A DNA stretch of 64,000 nt from Spiroplasma poulsonii (GTDB lineage Bacteria > Bacillota_I > Bacilli_A > Mycoplasmatales > Mycoplasmataceae): positions 1,366,832 to 1,430,831 of the forward strand of contig NZ_CM020866.1 of the NCBI RefSeq assembly GCF_009866525.1, in the 5' to 3' direction. Each line of letters begins with the position of its first letter. The stretch's first letter is position 1. Below, one piece after another: positions 8,314 through 20,525 of this stretch. The position numbers were made by a program, and so were the translations under genes. The notes under the pieces were generated by a model that was not told the origin of the DNA, did no database searches, and saw only the letters and a list, made by a program, of their open reading frames with translations.

Positions 8314-10848
8314 TTATAAGCCACATTTTAATTGAACATTACAGTTATTACATGTAACACAGCGACCCGCATCAATCATCGTTCCTTCTTTACAAATTGG
8401 ACAAACATCGCCAACTTCAGCTCCGATGTTACGGTCCTGATTAATTCCCCGTAATTTTCCAACTGTTTTAACATTTTCGGTTACTTTTTTATTTGGCCGA
8501 TTATCAACTTCAACCCCCAAATCATCTAAGTTTAATTGTTCTAATGCGGGGTGATTTTTATCGGTTGTTAATGATAATACTTGTGAATCACGTGAACCAT
8601 CAACATAAACTGTTCCCCCTTTAGCACCACCTTTATATAACCGAGTGTAAATTTTTTCAACATCTTTTACCGAATATCCTCGTGGAGCATTAACAGTTTT
8701 TGAAATTGATGAATCAACTCAACGTTGAATAATACATTGTGTATCAGCATGATCTTCAGGTGCTAAATCCATGGCGGCAACGAAAATATCTGGTAATGTT
8801 TCTGCCGTATATTCAGGATTATATTTTAACCATTCATAAACAATTTTAGCATTAACTTCAATGTTTTTTCCTAATCGTCCTGAACGATAGAACTTAAATC
8901 CAAAGTATGGTTCTAATCCAGTTGAAACCCCAACCATTGTTCCTGTTGAACCAGTTGGTGCAATTGTTAATAAGTGTGAATTACGAATTCCATGTTTTAA
9001 AATGGCTTGACGGATATCTTCTGGCATTTTTTTCATGTAACCCGTTTCAATAAATCTTTCACGTGATGATAAGAACGGAAATGATCCTTTTTCTTGTGCT
9101 AAAGCAATTGATGTTCAATAAGCTTCAGTAGCAATTAATTCAAAAATCTTATCGACAATTTCATTTCCTACTTTGCTACCATAACGAACACCATGGAAAA
9201 TTAACAAGTCATGTAATCCCATTACTCCTAACCCAACTCTTCGTTCTCCGAGCGCTTGTTTTTGATTCGCCTCTAAGAAATATGGTGTTGCATCAATAAC
9301 ATCATCTTGCATACGAACACAAGTTTGAACAGTTGTTTTTAATTTATCATATAAGATTTCCTTTGTTGCTTTATTAACAAAATTAGCTAAGTTAATTGCT
9401 GCTAAGTTACATACCGAATAAGGGGCTAATGGTTGTTCACCACAAGGGTTTGTCGCAACAACTTTCATCCCATAAGCTTTCGCATTTGTCATATCATTTG
9501 CAGTATCCAAGAAGAAAATTCCTGGTTCTGCTGAGTAATTAGCACAGAAATTAATTAAATCTCATAAATCAGGAGCACGCATACGATAATATGTTTTAAC
9601 CTTATAGCCCATTGCTTGTCATTCATTAATATCACCAATTTCAGCTCATTTTTCATCATAAAAATCTTTTTCTGCTTTGGTGTAGTTATCTAAGTCAGGG
9701 AATTGTAGTTCTCATTCAGCATCATCTTCAACTGCTTTCATAAATTTATGAGTTAATGTTACTGAAATGTTTGCTCCCGATAAAAATGACGGGTTATTAA
9801 CTTCCCAAGCGCCACCCTCTTCTAACTTAATTCGTGCTTCATTAATAACACGATCATTACCAATTTCAGTTTCATTATTTAAAGCATATTCATAAAGATT
9901 ACGGTCTAATTCTGATAATGGCACAAATTTAATTTTTCGACTTGCTTCATCACGAATTAATTTATCCTTTGAGTTTTCTTTTAACCAACGTAAAATTTTT
10001 GGATTCTGCATTTTAGAAATGATAAACTCAATTACATCAGGGTGTCAATCAGCCATCATAATCATTTGCGCACCACGACGTGATCCTCCTTGTTCAACTA
10101 AATGGGTCAACGTTGATAAATCATTTAATCACGATACTGCTCCTGATGAACGACCCCCAACACTTTTAGCTACTGTTCCACGAGGACGTAATGATGAACC
10201 ATTTGTTCCAACCCCACCTCCATGTGACATAATTTCCATTACTTCTTTTCGATGGATTGAAATTCCTTCGCGTGAATCTTTAATAAATGGCATTACAAAA
10301 CAGTTAAAAAAAGTAACATCGCTATTACTTCCAGCACCATATAATACCCGTCCAGCCGGAATAATATTTAAATCTTTTAATTCATTAAAGAACTGGTCAC
10401 GATAAACATTATGTTTTTGTTCGTTTTTACTAAGTGCATTCCCTACCCTTCAGGCAATTTGTTCGTAAAAGATTTCTAATGGCTTTTCAACCATATGTAA
10501 GTTTTTTCGAATTATATTATTTGAATTATTAATTAATAAATCAGGGTCAATATTATGAGCATAATCAGCTTCAATTTGAATATCAACAGTGTCATTCTTA
10601 CGATCAACAGCAACAACATTTCCAATTCCCCGGGTTGGAAATCAACCATCATCTTTAATCACTGTTAATACTAAATCATTTGCTTTTAATGTTTTTAGCT
10701 CATTATCTTTTTGTGCATAACGATCAAGCACTACCATTCTTGAAACCCCATCAAAAACCATATTATAATTTTCTTCAATTTCTTTTAAATGGGGAAAATG
10801 TTCTCTAATATCCTTATTTAAACTATTAATTAATTCTTTTGAGTACAT
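8314..10848 (-). CDS. nrdJ: Adenosylcobalamin-dependent (class II) ribonucleotide reductase
   Basis: This encodes 844 residues, intact under TGA=Trp. 'FFNCFVMP' (N-terminal redox Cys), 'NPCGEQPLAPYSVCNLAAIN' (radical Cys and Glu, second redox Cys) and 'TIAPTGSTGTMVGVSTGLEP' (phosphate loop) identify a class II enzyme that reduces ribonucleotides using a B12 cofactor. The C-terminal tail carries a Cys-rich module (C-P-I-C, then C-x2-C-x2-C and a final C) typical of NrdJ. The start follows 'aagggggaaaa'. A TATACT -10-like box lies at 10900-10905. Mollicutes cannot make B12, so the cofactor must be imported. Confidence 0.9.
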
Positions 10849-11040
10849 CTTGTTTTTCCCCCTTACTCATTCCATTCCTATTGTCATAGACATAAAATAA
10901 GTATACCAAACTTTATTAACAAATTAATATCTTTTAAAGCCTAATAATAATTTAAGCATAATTTTAAAAAATAGGTACAAAATATCTTTATTTTTGGAAA
11001 AAAAAGACGCCAACAATATCTTGTTTTGTCTCTTTCTATC

Positions 11041-12080
11041 TTAAATAAACTTAAGTGCTTTGGAAGATTCTAATAAATCAATTAAAACTCCTTCCTTTTT
11101 CAAATTTGTAATTAAATTTGTTTTTTCATTAAGTGACAGTTTTGTTTTTGTCAAATAAATCTCGCCATTATAACGCTGATACAAATAATTATCAATTAAT
11201 AAACTATAACGTGGAACAACTAACTGTTGATTATTCCAGGTCTTAATATTTGTATTATTGTTATGTAACCCACGGCTTTCCACAAATCTTAAAACGTGGC
11301 TATTCGCATCATTTCGAATGTGATAAACCTTGTTTTTAATAGGGCAGTAATTTGCTCTGGTAAATTATTATAGTCTAATCTAATTGTCAATTCTGGACTG
11401 TTATTAATTTCTACTAAGAACTTTAAGTCAGAATCACTAATCATTGTATCACTAATAATACAATTTTCAATCCCAAAGTGACGATATCATTGTAATTGTA
11501 CATATGGTGAAATTTTCCGAAATTTTTCAATTGTTGGTAATCCTTGAAATAAAGGCCCGCGGGGATGTTCTAACAAAGCAAGAAAAGTGAAGATTAGCAG
11601 ATCGTATTCTTGTAATGTTTTTGTTCGGAAAATAAACTCACTAATATCCATTCCAGTATATGGCTTTGGATAAAAGTTATAAGAAATCGCTAATCGTTTT
11701 GTTCCGCGTGCTTTAATAATTTCTAATAAATCTCCTAACTGGTTATCACTACCATTTAAATGAATGTCACATTTTAAGTTATCAATAAGATCAAGGATTT
11801 CTGATGTTGAAAACCCAAAGTCTAATCGTAATGCATCTGGAGCATAAGCACTAATTAAGTCATAACTAAAATAATTTTTGCTAATATCTAAAATTGTATA
11901 TAAGCCTAATTCACGAGCATATTTAATTAATATTTTTAAATCAGCTGCATTATGATCTTTTTCAAAATAATGTCCACTATAAAAAACCGTTTTAAAACCA
12001 GCGTGATATGCTTTTTGCAAATATTCTTTGTTTTTTTCAATTGTAATTCCTTGGTTTGTATAAATTGAGATTCCTAACAT
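11041..12080 (-). pseudogene. mupG: MupG-type 6-phospho-N-acetylmuramidase, frameshifted
   Basis: The N-terminal part (from 12080) has 'LGISIYT', 'LDISKNYF', 'LRLDFGF', 'ISYNFYPKPYTGMD' and 'FQGLPTIEKFR', characteristic of the DUF871/MupG TIM barrel that cleaves MurNAc-6P from a disaccharide. After 'LPEQITALL' the frame ends. The C-terminal part resumes one base off at about 11335 ('YHIRNDANSHVLRF') and runs to 11041. One extra A in the short A run at 11333-11337 would restore about 347 residues. It lies downstream of murQ in the same direction. It is either a real mutation or a sequencing error. Confidence 0.8.
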
Positions 12081-12106
12081 TTTATCTCCTCCGCTTCAAA
12101 AATAAA

Positions 12107-12133
12107 AAACATCTTAAAAATTAAGATGTTAAA
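12107..12133 (-). terminator. Hairpin between murQ and mupG
   Basis: AACATCTTAA pairs with TTAAGATGTT across a 3-base loop and is followed on the minus strand by a T-rich run. It would reduce read-through from murQ into mupG. Confidence 0.75.
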
Positions 12134-12142
12134 AGTTATCTG

Positions 12143-13048
12143 TTACTTACTATTAATTACTTTTGTTACTAAATTATCATATTCGGCTAATAATGTTTCA
12201 CTTTCTGCATAAGAAACATTTTTTAAAATCATAACAATAGCATTTTTACATGCGTAGTTTGCTGCAGTTAACGTTGTGGCAACAACATCATCACTAGCAT
12301 TTGTTACGGCTTTGACAATTCGTGCTGTTCGCACTTTTAACTTTTCATTTGTAGCAAGTAAATCAACCATTAAGTTCTGATATACTTTTCCTCATTTAAC
12401 CATTAAAGTGGTTGAAATCATATTACATACTAACTTTGTTGCTGTTCCTGCTTTCATTCTTGTACTACCAGTCACAACTTCTGCTCCTGTTTCAATCGCA
12501 ATAACTTCATCTGCAACCGCTAACATTTCTGAGTTTTTCGTCATACATAAACCAACCGCTAAAGCACCAATTGTTTTTGCGTATTCTAAACCAGCTAAAA
12601 CATAAGGTGTTCGTCCTGATGCCCCAATCCCAACAACAGTATCTAATGGTTGTAAATTTAACGCTTTTAAATCAGCAACACCTAACTCGCGGTCATCTTC
12701 TGCGCCTTCCGCTGGTGTTCTAATTGCATCATCACCACCGGCAATAATTCCAATAATTTGATCTGGTTTAAGACCATAAGTTGGTAACATTTCTGAAGCA
12801 TCAAGAATCCCAAGACGCCCTGATGTTCCAGCACCCATATAAATTAACCTTCCGCCTTGGCTAAAACGAGTAAAAATTAAATCAATTACTTTTGCGATTG
12901 TTGGTAATTGTGCTTGCACTGCTGCCGCAATCTTAGCATCTTCATTATTAATGATTGTTAAAACCCCCATTGTATCAGCTTGATCAAGTGCCATACTATT
13001 TGGATTTCGTTGCTCAGTATCTATTTTTGACAAATCAATTTTTTGCAT
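12143..13048 (-). CDS. murQ: N-acetylmuramic acid 6-phosphate etherase
   Basis: This encodes 301 residues, full length. The SIS fold signatures 'RLIYMGAGTSGRLGILDASE' and 'VVGIGASGRTPYV', and the etherase block 'TGAEVVTGSTRMKAGTATK', are unmistakable. The enzyme removes lactate from MurNAc-6P to give GlcNAc-6P. Start ATG 13048 has a ribosome binding site 'gggggagaaat'. It follows murP closely (26 bases), as expected in a MurNAc-use operon. It is the only structural gene of this locus that reads intact besides the regulator. Confidence 0.95.
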
Positions 13049-13074
13049 AATATTTCTCCCCCTACATATTAATC

Positions 13075-14795
13075 TTATTCAACTTTAACATGGGCCATTT
13101 TACTACGTTCTTCTTTTGGTAATTGATAATATGCCACTATTCAGTAAATAAAAATTCCAATAATAGTAATAAAAGCTAATGTTCATAAAATTTTTTGATA
13201 TAGTTTATATTTTCCGTCTTTACGATATAACTCTTTCATATCTTTTCCACCGGCTTTAACAATTCGCGAATAACCAAACATTGTAATAAGTCATCCGGCG
13301 GCAATTGAAATAACAGATCCCACTAAATAAATTCCAACCGCTAATGGAATATTTCCCGTATTAGTTGTCATCATAAAGGCTGCTAAAATTCCTGATGGAC
13401 CAAAGATTGCATTTAAGCCAAAGGTAACATTTCCTCACATATAAACGACACCAATAAAGAATCCACCAAACCCAGCACCAATTGATGCTGTTACAAAGGG
13501 ACGAATTCGTGGTAAAGTTACCCCATAAATCATTGGTTCACCAATTCCAAAGATTGCCGGAATTAAAGCCCCTTGAATTTGACGACGTAATAAACTTCCT
13601 TTTGTTGCCATAATTCATAAAGCAATCCCAGTTCCAACTTGGGCCATTCCAGCCATTCCTAAGATTGGGAATAAACCATTAACCCCCGTTTCCTTAATTA
13701 AAATTCCATAAATTGGAATAAACCCCTGGTGAACACCAAAGGCAACCGCCATTAAGAATATCGTTGCTAACACAAACGCCCCAAACGGATTAGTATACAA
13801 ATGCGCAAATAATCATGCCACAGCTTGATATAAATATCCTGAAATTGGAATTAATAAGAAAATATTTAATAATAATAGGCCAAATAATACCAAGGTTGGT
13901 GTTCCAATTGTATCTAGAACTCCCGGCATAAACTTACGAACACCACGTTCCATTCACAACGCTGCAATTGCTGTTAGTAATGCTCCTAAAATGTTTCCTG
14001 ATGGATTATTAAACACTAATTTACCATTAACTAGTTCAGGACGGAATCCAACTGTTAATCAGTTTGTTAATGGATTACTAATGTTAATTCCTAAATAATT
14101 AACATGGTTAGCATCCCCAACAACTAGCATTGGAACCACGCTACTTACAAATACTGGTGAGTAAATTGCCGCTGTCATCGCTCCCAAAACACCACTACCG
14201 CCTCATACCTCACAAGTTCTTCAACCAACAATAATAATGAAGGCGTTTTTTCAAATATCTAAAATTAAACTTAATGCCTTAAATCATGACACTGCAGCAG
14301 TGGGAGCATGACTTGTATCCATTGTTCCCCCATATGCTGATTGCATAATTCCAGCAATTCCTGATAAAATCCCAGCTCCAATGAACCCAATAATCATTGG
14401 TGAAAAGATTTTTGAAAATTTAGTAAAAAAGTTTGGACTCAATTTTGTTTTGCTTTCATTTCGCCTTTAACAGCTTGCGCTGCTTCGGCTGCTGTTACAA
14501 ATGAATCAGAACCATCATTGTCGTTATAAGTTGTTTTATTAGCATTAACTAGTTTTCCAAATGCTTGGGTAACATTTGCAACAAAACCTGGGCCTAAAAC
14601 AATTTGTAATTCAGTTGGTGACGGGGTTAAGATTCCCATCACATTAGGAGTTGTTTTTAGTTTTTCTAAATCAACATTTGCTTCCGGTTTTAAATTAAGT
14701 CGTAATCTTGTTAAACAATTTGTATATGAGACAACATTCTCTGCTTTGACAATATCAGCAATATCTTTCGCTGTCTTTTTCGGATCTTTGGCCAT
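13075..14795 (-). pseudogene. murP: PTS MurNAc-type EIIBC, frameshifted between B and C domains
   Basis: The first 118 codons encode the IIB domain ('YTNCLTRLRLNL' with the phosphorylated Cys) and end at 'GEMKAKQN'. The IIC domain continues one base out of frame ('KLSPNFFTKFSKIFSPMIIG') to 13075, with many membrane helices and '[19 protein letters not shown]'. One extra A in the AAAACAAAA stretch near 14443 would join them. MurP-type EIIBC needs an external EIIA. Its MurNAc specificity is inferred from the neighbours murQ, mupG and murR. Confidence 0.85.
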
Positions 14796-14922
14796 TTTGT
14801 TTTTCCCTCTTTCTCATTAAAAATATGTTTTATACTTAATACCCATATATATCATAAAAGAAAATAATACAATTACAAGAAAACCCCCGTTATCTGTAAT
14901 TTAATCTCAAAATTTGTAAATT

Positions 14923-15759
14923 TTAAAATTTAGCCACTAATGTTTGTTCTAACACACGACGATAATGTTCTAAATCAGTTGCTAATAATGAAAAATAAAT
15001 CATATCTAACCCAAATAACAAGGCAAAACGACTTGTTGTTGAAATTAAACGTTCAATTGATTCATTACTACTAATTGTAAGTTCATAATTAGCTAAATTA
15101 GATAATGTATTATTTGACTGACGACAAACAACAACAATTAGTGTTTTATTTTGTTGACAAATTTTTGCTAATTTAATTAAATCCAATGTTTCACCAGAAT
15201 ATGAAACAAAAAAAGCTAAATCATCAGCATTTAATTGCTGTGCTAAAAAATAACCATTATGAAAATCATTCACAGCAATAATGTTAAAACCAACACGAAG
15301 GAGTTTTTCCTGAAAATCCTTCGCCACATTATAAGTTCCCCCAACAGCAAAAACAACAATTCGATGAGCTGTTTTTAAATGTGTTATTACTTTGTTAATA
15401 GTCTCTTTTTGTTTTAGTCCTAATCGAAAGGTTTCATGTAAACTACGAACAATATTATGATAAGTATTAACTATTAAAGCATTATTACTTTCTCCCGCCA
15501 TAATACTTTCTTCACCAGCAAGATTATGATTAAAATATTTAATAATGTGAATTAATTCTTTATAGCCATCTAAACCTAAAAATTTAGTAAAACGATTAAT
15601 TGTTGCAACGGATGTATAAGCATATTCAGCCATTTCTTTAATTGTAATATCGGGAACAATAATTAAATTTTGTAAAATATATTTTGCAAGAAAAGAAAAG
15701 CGCTGATCACTATCAATACTAATTGCTTTAATTTTGCGGATTACTTCATTTTCAGTCAT
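14923..15759 (-). CDS. MurR/RpiR-family transcriptional regulator
   Basis: This encodes 278 residues: an N-terminal HTH_6 domain (about 1-75, 'SVATINRFTKFLGLDGYKEL') and a C-terminal SIS sugar-phosphate binding domain ('RIVVFAVGGTYNVAKDFQEK', 'AFFVSYSGETLDLI'). Position directly upstream of murP suggests it senses MurNAc-6P and controls this locus; that role is inferred from context. The gap 14796-14922 would carry the murP promoter. Confidence 0.85.
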   Translation of the reverse strand: MTENEVIRKIKAISIDSDQRFSFLAKYILQNLIIVPDITIKEMAEYAYTSVATINRFTKFLGLDGYKELIHIIKYFNHNLAGEESIMAGESNNALIVNTYHNIVRSLHETFRLGLKQKETINKVITHLKTAHRIVVFAVGGTYNVAKDFQEKLLRVGFNIIAVNDFHNGYFLAQQLNADDLAFFVSYSGETLDLIKLAKICQQNKTLIVVVCRQSNNTLSNLANYELTISSNESIERLISTTSRFALLFGLDMIYFSLLATDLEHYRRVLEQTLVAKF

Positions 15760-15773
15760 TATTATTTTTCTTC

Positions 15774-15977
15774 TTATCCCTTCTTCTTATTATACCTTTC
15801 AAACACTAATCAAACAATCATTAACACAAAAAAACCAATTCCAGCAATTGATAGTAAAACAATCGCAGGAATTAAAAATTTTAAAAGATAAAGCAATAAC
15901 CCAATTAATGCCACTAAAGTTAACCCTAAAAGACTACCATTAATCACTCATTTTTGTTTTGTTGTAAAATTAAACAT
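15774..15977 (-). CDS. Small two-helix membrane protein
   Basis: This encodes 67 residues. Two hydrophobic helices (about 14-32 and 34-57) are followed by a basic tail 'ERYNKKKG'. Two TGA codons are read as Trp. It ends 14 bases before the regulator start, so the two are probably cotranscribed. No family is recognised. Confidence 0.6.
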
Positions 15978-16101
15978 TTAAAACCCTCATTAAAAGATAA
16001 CTTATATTATTTTATTTAAAATAATATCTTCTTTTTTAACTATACCTTATTTTCTACTTTTTGCAATGAATTATCCTTTAATAAGTAATAGCAATCAAAA
16101 C

Positions 16102-16128
16102 AAAAACTATGCGAGTAGCATAGTTTTT
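16102..16128 (-). terminator. Terminator of the FtsX-like permease operon
   Basis: Stem AAAAACTATGC / GCATAGTTTTT with a 5-base loop; on the minus strand it ends in a T-rich run 10 bases after the permease stop. Confidence 0.8.
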
Positions 16129-16137
16129 TTAATTGAA

Positions 16138-19100
16138 TTAACTTTCCATCATTACAATTTGTTGAATATTTAATTGGTTGATTTTTTTCATAGAAACAAA
16201 ATATGAGAAAATATATAAAATAATAATTCCTCCCAAAATAATTGGTAAGGTAATTAACCCCGTTCCAATTGGAACATAGAAGTTAAAGAACATTAAAACC
16301 TTTTGCGTAATTGTTCAAGTTAGTCCTCATGTAATGAAATAACCAATTAGTCAACCAACAATAGCAAATGGAATAAAGATTCCTAATGTTAAATTATTAA
16401 TTTCTCATCTACTATAACCTTGAACTTTCATTGTCGCAATGATTTTAATAAATTTCTTAATAAATAAATCAATGGCAAAGTAAATTGTAATAACTGAAAC
16501 TATAACAATAATAACAATGAAAATTAAAACAATTGATAACGCAATAACAATAATGCGATTCATCACTTGGGCTTTAATTCCAACATAATCTGCCGACAAG
16601 ACAGAAGATGTATAAGAATTTGTAAAGTTATTTAAGGATAAATCACCATTAGTTGAAGATAAAGCATATCGATTAATTTGATCAGATGGTTGTAATTCCG
16701 TAGTATATTTACCATTATACCATTGCATTATCTTAAGATTGTCCTTTAATTCTGTTGTTGAAAAGAAATTAATTTTATTTGCATTCTGCATACTAACAAA
16801 TAACCGTGGATTATCATAAGTGGCAATACTTTTTACAATTTTAACTTTGACTGGCATTACTGTCAATGATGGCACAACTTTGATAAAATTATTATCAATC
16901 GCTGCTTGATATCACGTTGTTGGAATGCCATTAACAAAGTCGCCACTATATGAACCATCAAAGTTAAAATCATATGGTTTAATAACTCAATATTCCTGAC
17001 TATTAACAGTTTCTTTTCGTACTATTTTATTAGATCCTGATGATACCTCTAATAGTTTCCGTTGTTGACCATTATTTAAAGTAATCACTTTATTCGTCCA
17101 AATTTGTTCCATTGCTGAATTGGATTGAATTCATAATTCAACATTATTTAAATTATAATATTCACTCTTTGGATCTGCTGAAGCATAATATTTTGTATTA
17201 GAACTTGTGTTATAAGTAAAATAACTTTTATCTAACGAATATAAACTCTGGTAATTATTTGGATTTCATGGCCCTGGACTACCACTAAGGTTATATTTCC
17301 AGTTTTGTTTAACTAATGCGGTATTATTATTACTAAACTCTGTTCACTGCTCTGGACCAACATTATATTGTAAGGTTGATAATTGTGGTGTCAAAGTAAT
17401 TTCTTTCCCAACCCACAAGTTTAACTGCTGAAGTGCTGTCACATTTGCAATTGCATTAACAACTTGATTATTACTATTATTATTCGCTAAAGCAGCACGA
17501 TCATCTGCTGATAATTGTAGCATTTTTGTATTAGCATTAATCCCATAAACTGGTAAGTTTTTATCATTATATGCTGCATCAAAACTAGTGAAAACATCAT
17601 CAGTTGCATTATTATAACTCATTGTTCCAATTCCTAAAGCAAAGTGATTTGCACGATCAGGATTCTTATTTCAATCCTCTTTTACCGAAGCTGGAATAAT
17701 CCCGTTTGTTGCTTTACTAAAACAAGTATTTCACAAAGCAACATAATCACCTTTGCCTGGGAACGGTGGATATGGAATCGCGCCAATCCCAAGGGCTTTT
17801 GGTAAGACAGTACATAAAATTTCAGAAATTAAAGCTCGCACACTATCGCCACTCGGTGAATTTTTTATTAATTCATTTAGATAATTAAAAATTCCTAATG
17901 ATAAATTAGTTCCTGACAAAGTAACAAAGTTATATGACAACATATCTTTTAAAATTCCTGCCACTGTTGGTTCTTGGTTTACTGTTTTTAGTGACTTAAT
18001 TGTTTTACCACCATCAATACTATAATAATTTGCTAATGGTGTCATTCCCCCAATTGGATATAAATATTTATCAGTTGGATCCCCGGTGTTTGGAACATTA
18101 TTAATTCCATTTCACGGATATGTTTTGTAATATGACAATGGACTATTACTAATAACATTACTATATTTAACCTCACTACCATATTTAATATTTTTATAAT
18201 AGTTTGTATTAAAGTTTTTAGCATAAACGGGGGCTAATAATGATACTGTTAAAGTAAAAGTTACTAAAGCAAAGATGCCTAAATAAGTAAAAGCTTGCTT
18301 TAAGGAAGTTGATAAAACCACCATCCGGAAGCGACCAACAAACGTTTTGAAGTCCAAACTACGAACAGAACGTGCTAATTTATTATCAACATTTAATTCC
18401 CGTGTTGGATAAATTAAACTTAATACTTCTGTTTTACTAATTGAAAAATAACAAGTAACAAATGTAATCAACGATAGAAAAGCAACAAAAAAGGCTAATA
18501 AAAAGAGCAGAATCATTCAGTTTCAAGTAAAGGTTCAATTAATAATAAAGAATAAATTAAATAATTTTACAACAAAGAGTTGGAGGGTAATCCCAACTAA
18601 CCAACCGGTCGGGACATTAATAAGAACACTAAGCATTAAAATACTTCAATAAGATAAAGTAATTTCACGAAGATAATATCCACCCGCTTTTAACATCCCA
18701 ATTTGTGATGATTCTCGTTTAATCATTTCTTTAATGATAATATATGAAACAACAAATAATGTTATTGCAAAAATAATAATGAAAAATAATCCAATATAAA
18801 TATAAACATTAATTGTTTTATCTAATAAACTATAACGTCATGTTAATTGACTTGTTTCATTTTTAGCTTCAAAAGTACCAATGGCAGGATCAGTTGCTTT
18901 TTGATTATTATTTATTTGTAACGCTTGTGCATAAGTATCTAATTCATTAGGATTGTTAGCATAATATTTTTTAAAAAGTGCTAAATTAGCTGCTGGTTGT
19001 CCAGCTAAACTTTTTAAAAAAACACGTGAATTATCTTTTAAACTAATTAAACCTTTATTATTATCTTCTGACAATAATCACATGCAATATGAAGATAAAT

Positions 19101-20502
19101 AAACAACAGTATCTGTTTTAAAATCAGGAATAAAATCAGTTTCATAAATTGTTGGATAAATGTTTAATGTGTCTCCCCCCGTTGCCCCAACCGTAAAAGT
19201 TTGTTGGCCAATCCTAATATCATCACGTAAGGATTTATTTTGAAATTTTAAATAATTATGACTAACAACAGCATAATAGTTGTTTAAGGTTGATTCAACA
19301 AGAGATGGTCCTTCTCATTCAGAAACCTTATTAAAAATTTTTAATTGCTCATCTTTTAATAAATCATGTCAACCAATTACTTTGTATTTTAAATTATTAA
19401 CAATATCTCACGTTGTAACTTCCTGAAGCATTGAAATTGCAAAATTACTAACAATTCCGAGCATTTTGTAATAACTTTGAACAAAATTAATAAACGAACT
19501 TCGTTCACTATTATTGCCAAAAAAAGTAACCTTATTAAATAAATCACCAATAACCATTCGTCCTTCATTAATTCCGGTTTGGTTTAATTTATCAATATAT
19601 TGATAAGGTGATTGCGCTAAATATTGAATTCGCTCTGCTTCATTCCCACCACTATCTGTTATTTTATAACGCGCTGCAACTCCAAAACTACCACGTAAAC
19701 CTTTATCAAACAAAGTATTTATATTAACAGTGCTAATTGTTTTATTGTCTTTCCCTAATGTGACGTCAATATCAGGCATCTCAAAATGAGAAAAATCATT
19801 ATTTGTTGTTTTTAATTCTCAATCTCAACGATTAACTGCCTTTTGATTTTGATCTGCTTGCCCATTTGTAAACATAGCAATGGCATTTTTAATTTCTACT
19901 TCTGTTGCGGTGGGATTTATTACTAGAAAATGTTTATTAATATAATCAATAATAATTCCTAAAAAGTTTTTATAAATTTGCGTTGTTTTAAAATCAGCAA
20001 AATACTGATCAGCTGATGTATTTTGCCCCATTGCCCGTAATTTTGCAATTAATGTATTTTGATAACTCGGTGCTGATTGGCGAATTTTTAAAGCTAACCC
20101 TAACCCAGTTATTGCTCCAGAAGATGTTTTGTCAAACGTAATATCTTGCTGTGTTAAAGCGTAAAAAACATCACTATTGGCCGTACCAATTGTAATTTTT
20201 GGATATGTTAATTTATTATCATTGTTTTCTACAATAACATATTCTGAATCAAAGGCAAAACTTGGTGTAATTGTTTGCATATTTGAATTTGCAAATTCCA
20301 TTGCTGAATAGTGAAAAGAATAGTTATAATCAAAACTACCATATCCCATTTGACGGTTCGCTGCTTGTAAACTAGTTACCGTCGTAAATAAACAAGAAGT
20401 AATAATTGAACAAATAAAAATTAAAAGGAGCAATGAAATAAATTGCCCTTTTTCCTTAATTATTCCTAAGATTCCTTGCTTCATCAACAGTGTTTTTTTC
20501 AT
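16138..20502 (-). CDS. Very large FtsX-like ABC transporter permease
   Basis: This encodes 1,454 residues, intact only with TGA=Trp. A first membrane helix (about 10-35) is followed by an extracellular domain of about 550 residues, then a helix cluster with the FtsX-type region 'IKEMIKRESSQIGMLKAGG'. A second large extracellular domain of about 500 residues precedes C-terminal helices carrying 'KFIKIIATMKVQGYSRWEIN'. This is the duplicated MacB/FtsX layout seen in mollicute genomes. No ATPase gene is adjacent. It follows a lipoprotein gene by 23 bases. Function (export or surface protein handling) is not determinable. Confidence 0.8.
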
Positions 20503-20525
20503 GTTTAATCCCCTACACCACTATC

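Noticed and set aside
10019-10405. A plus-strand frame of 128 residues
   Set aside because: It lies wholly inside nrdJ on the other strand and lacks a ribosome binding site; a shadow of the reductase codons.
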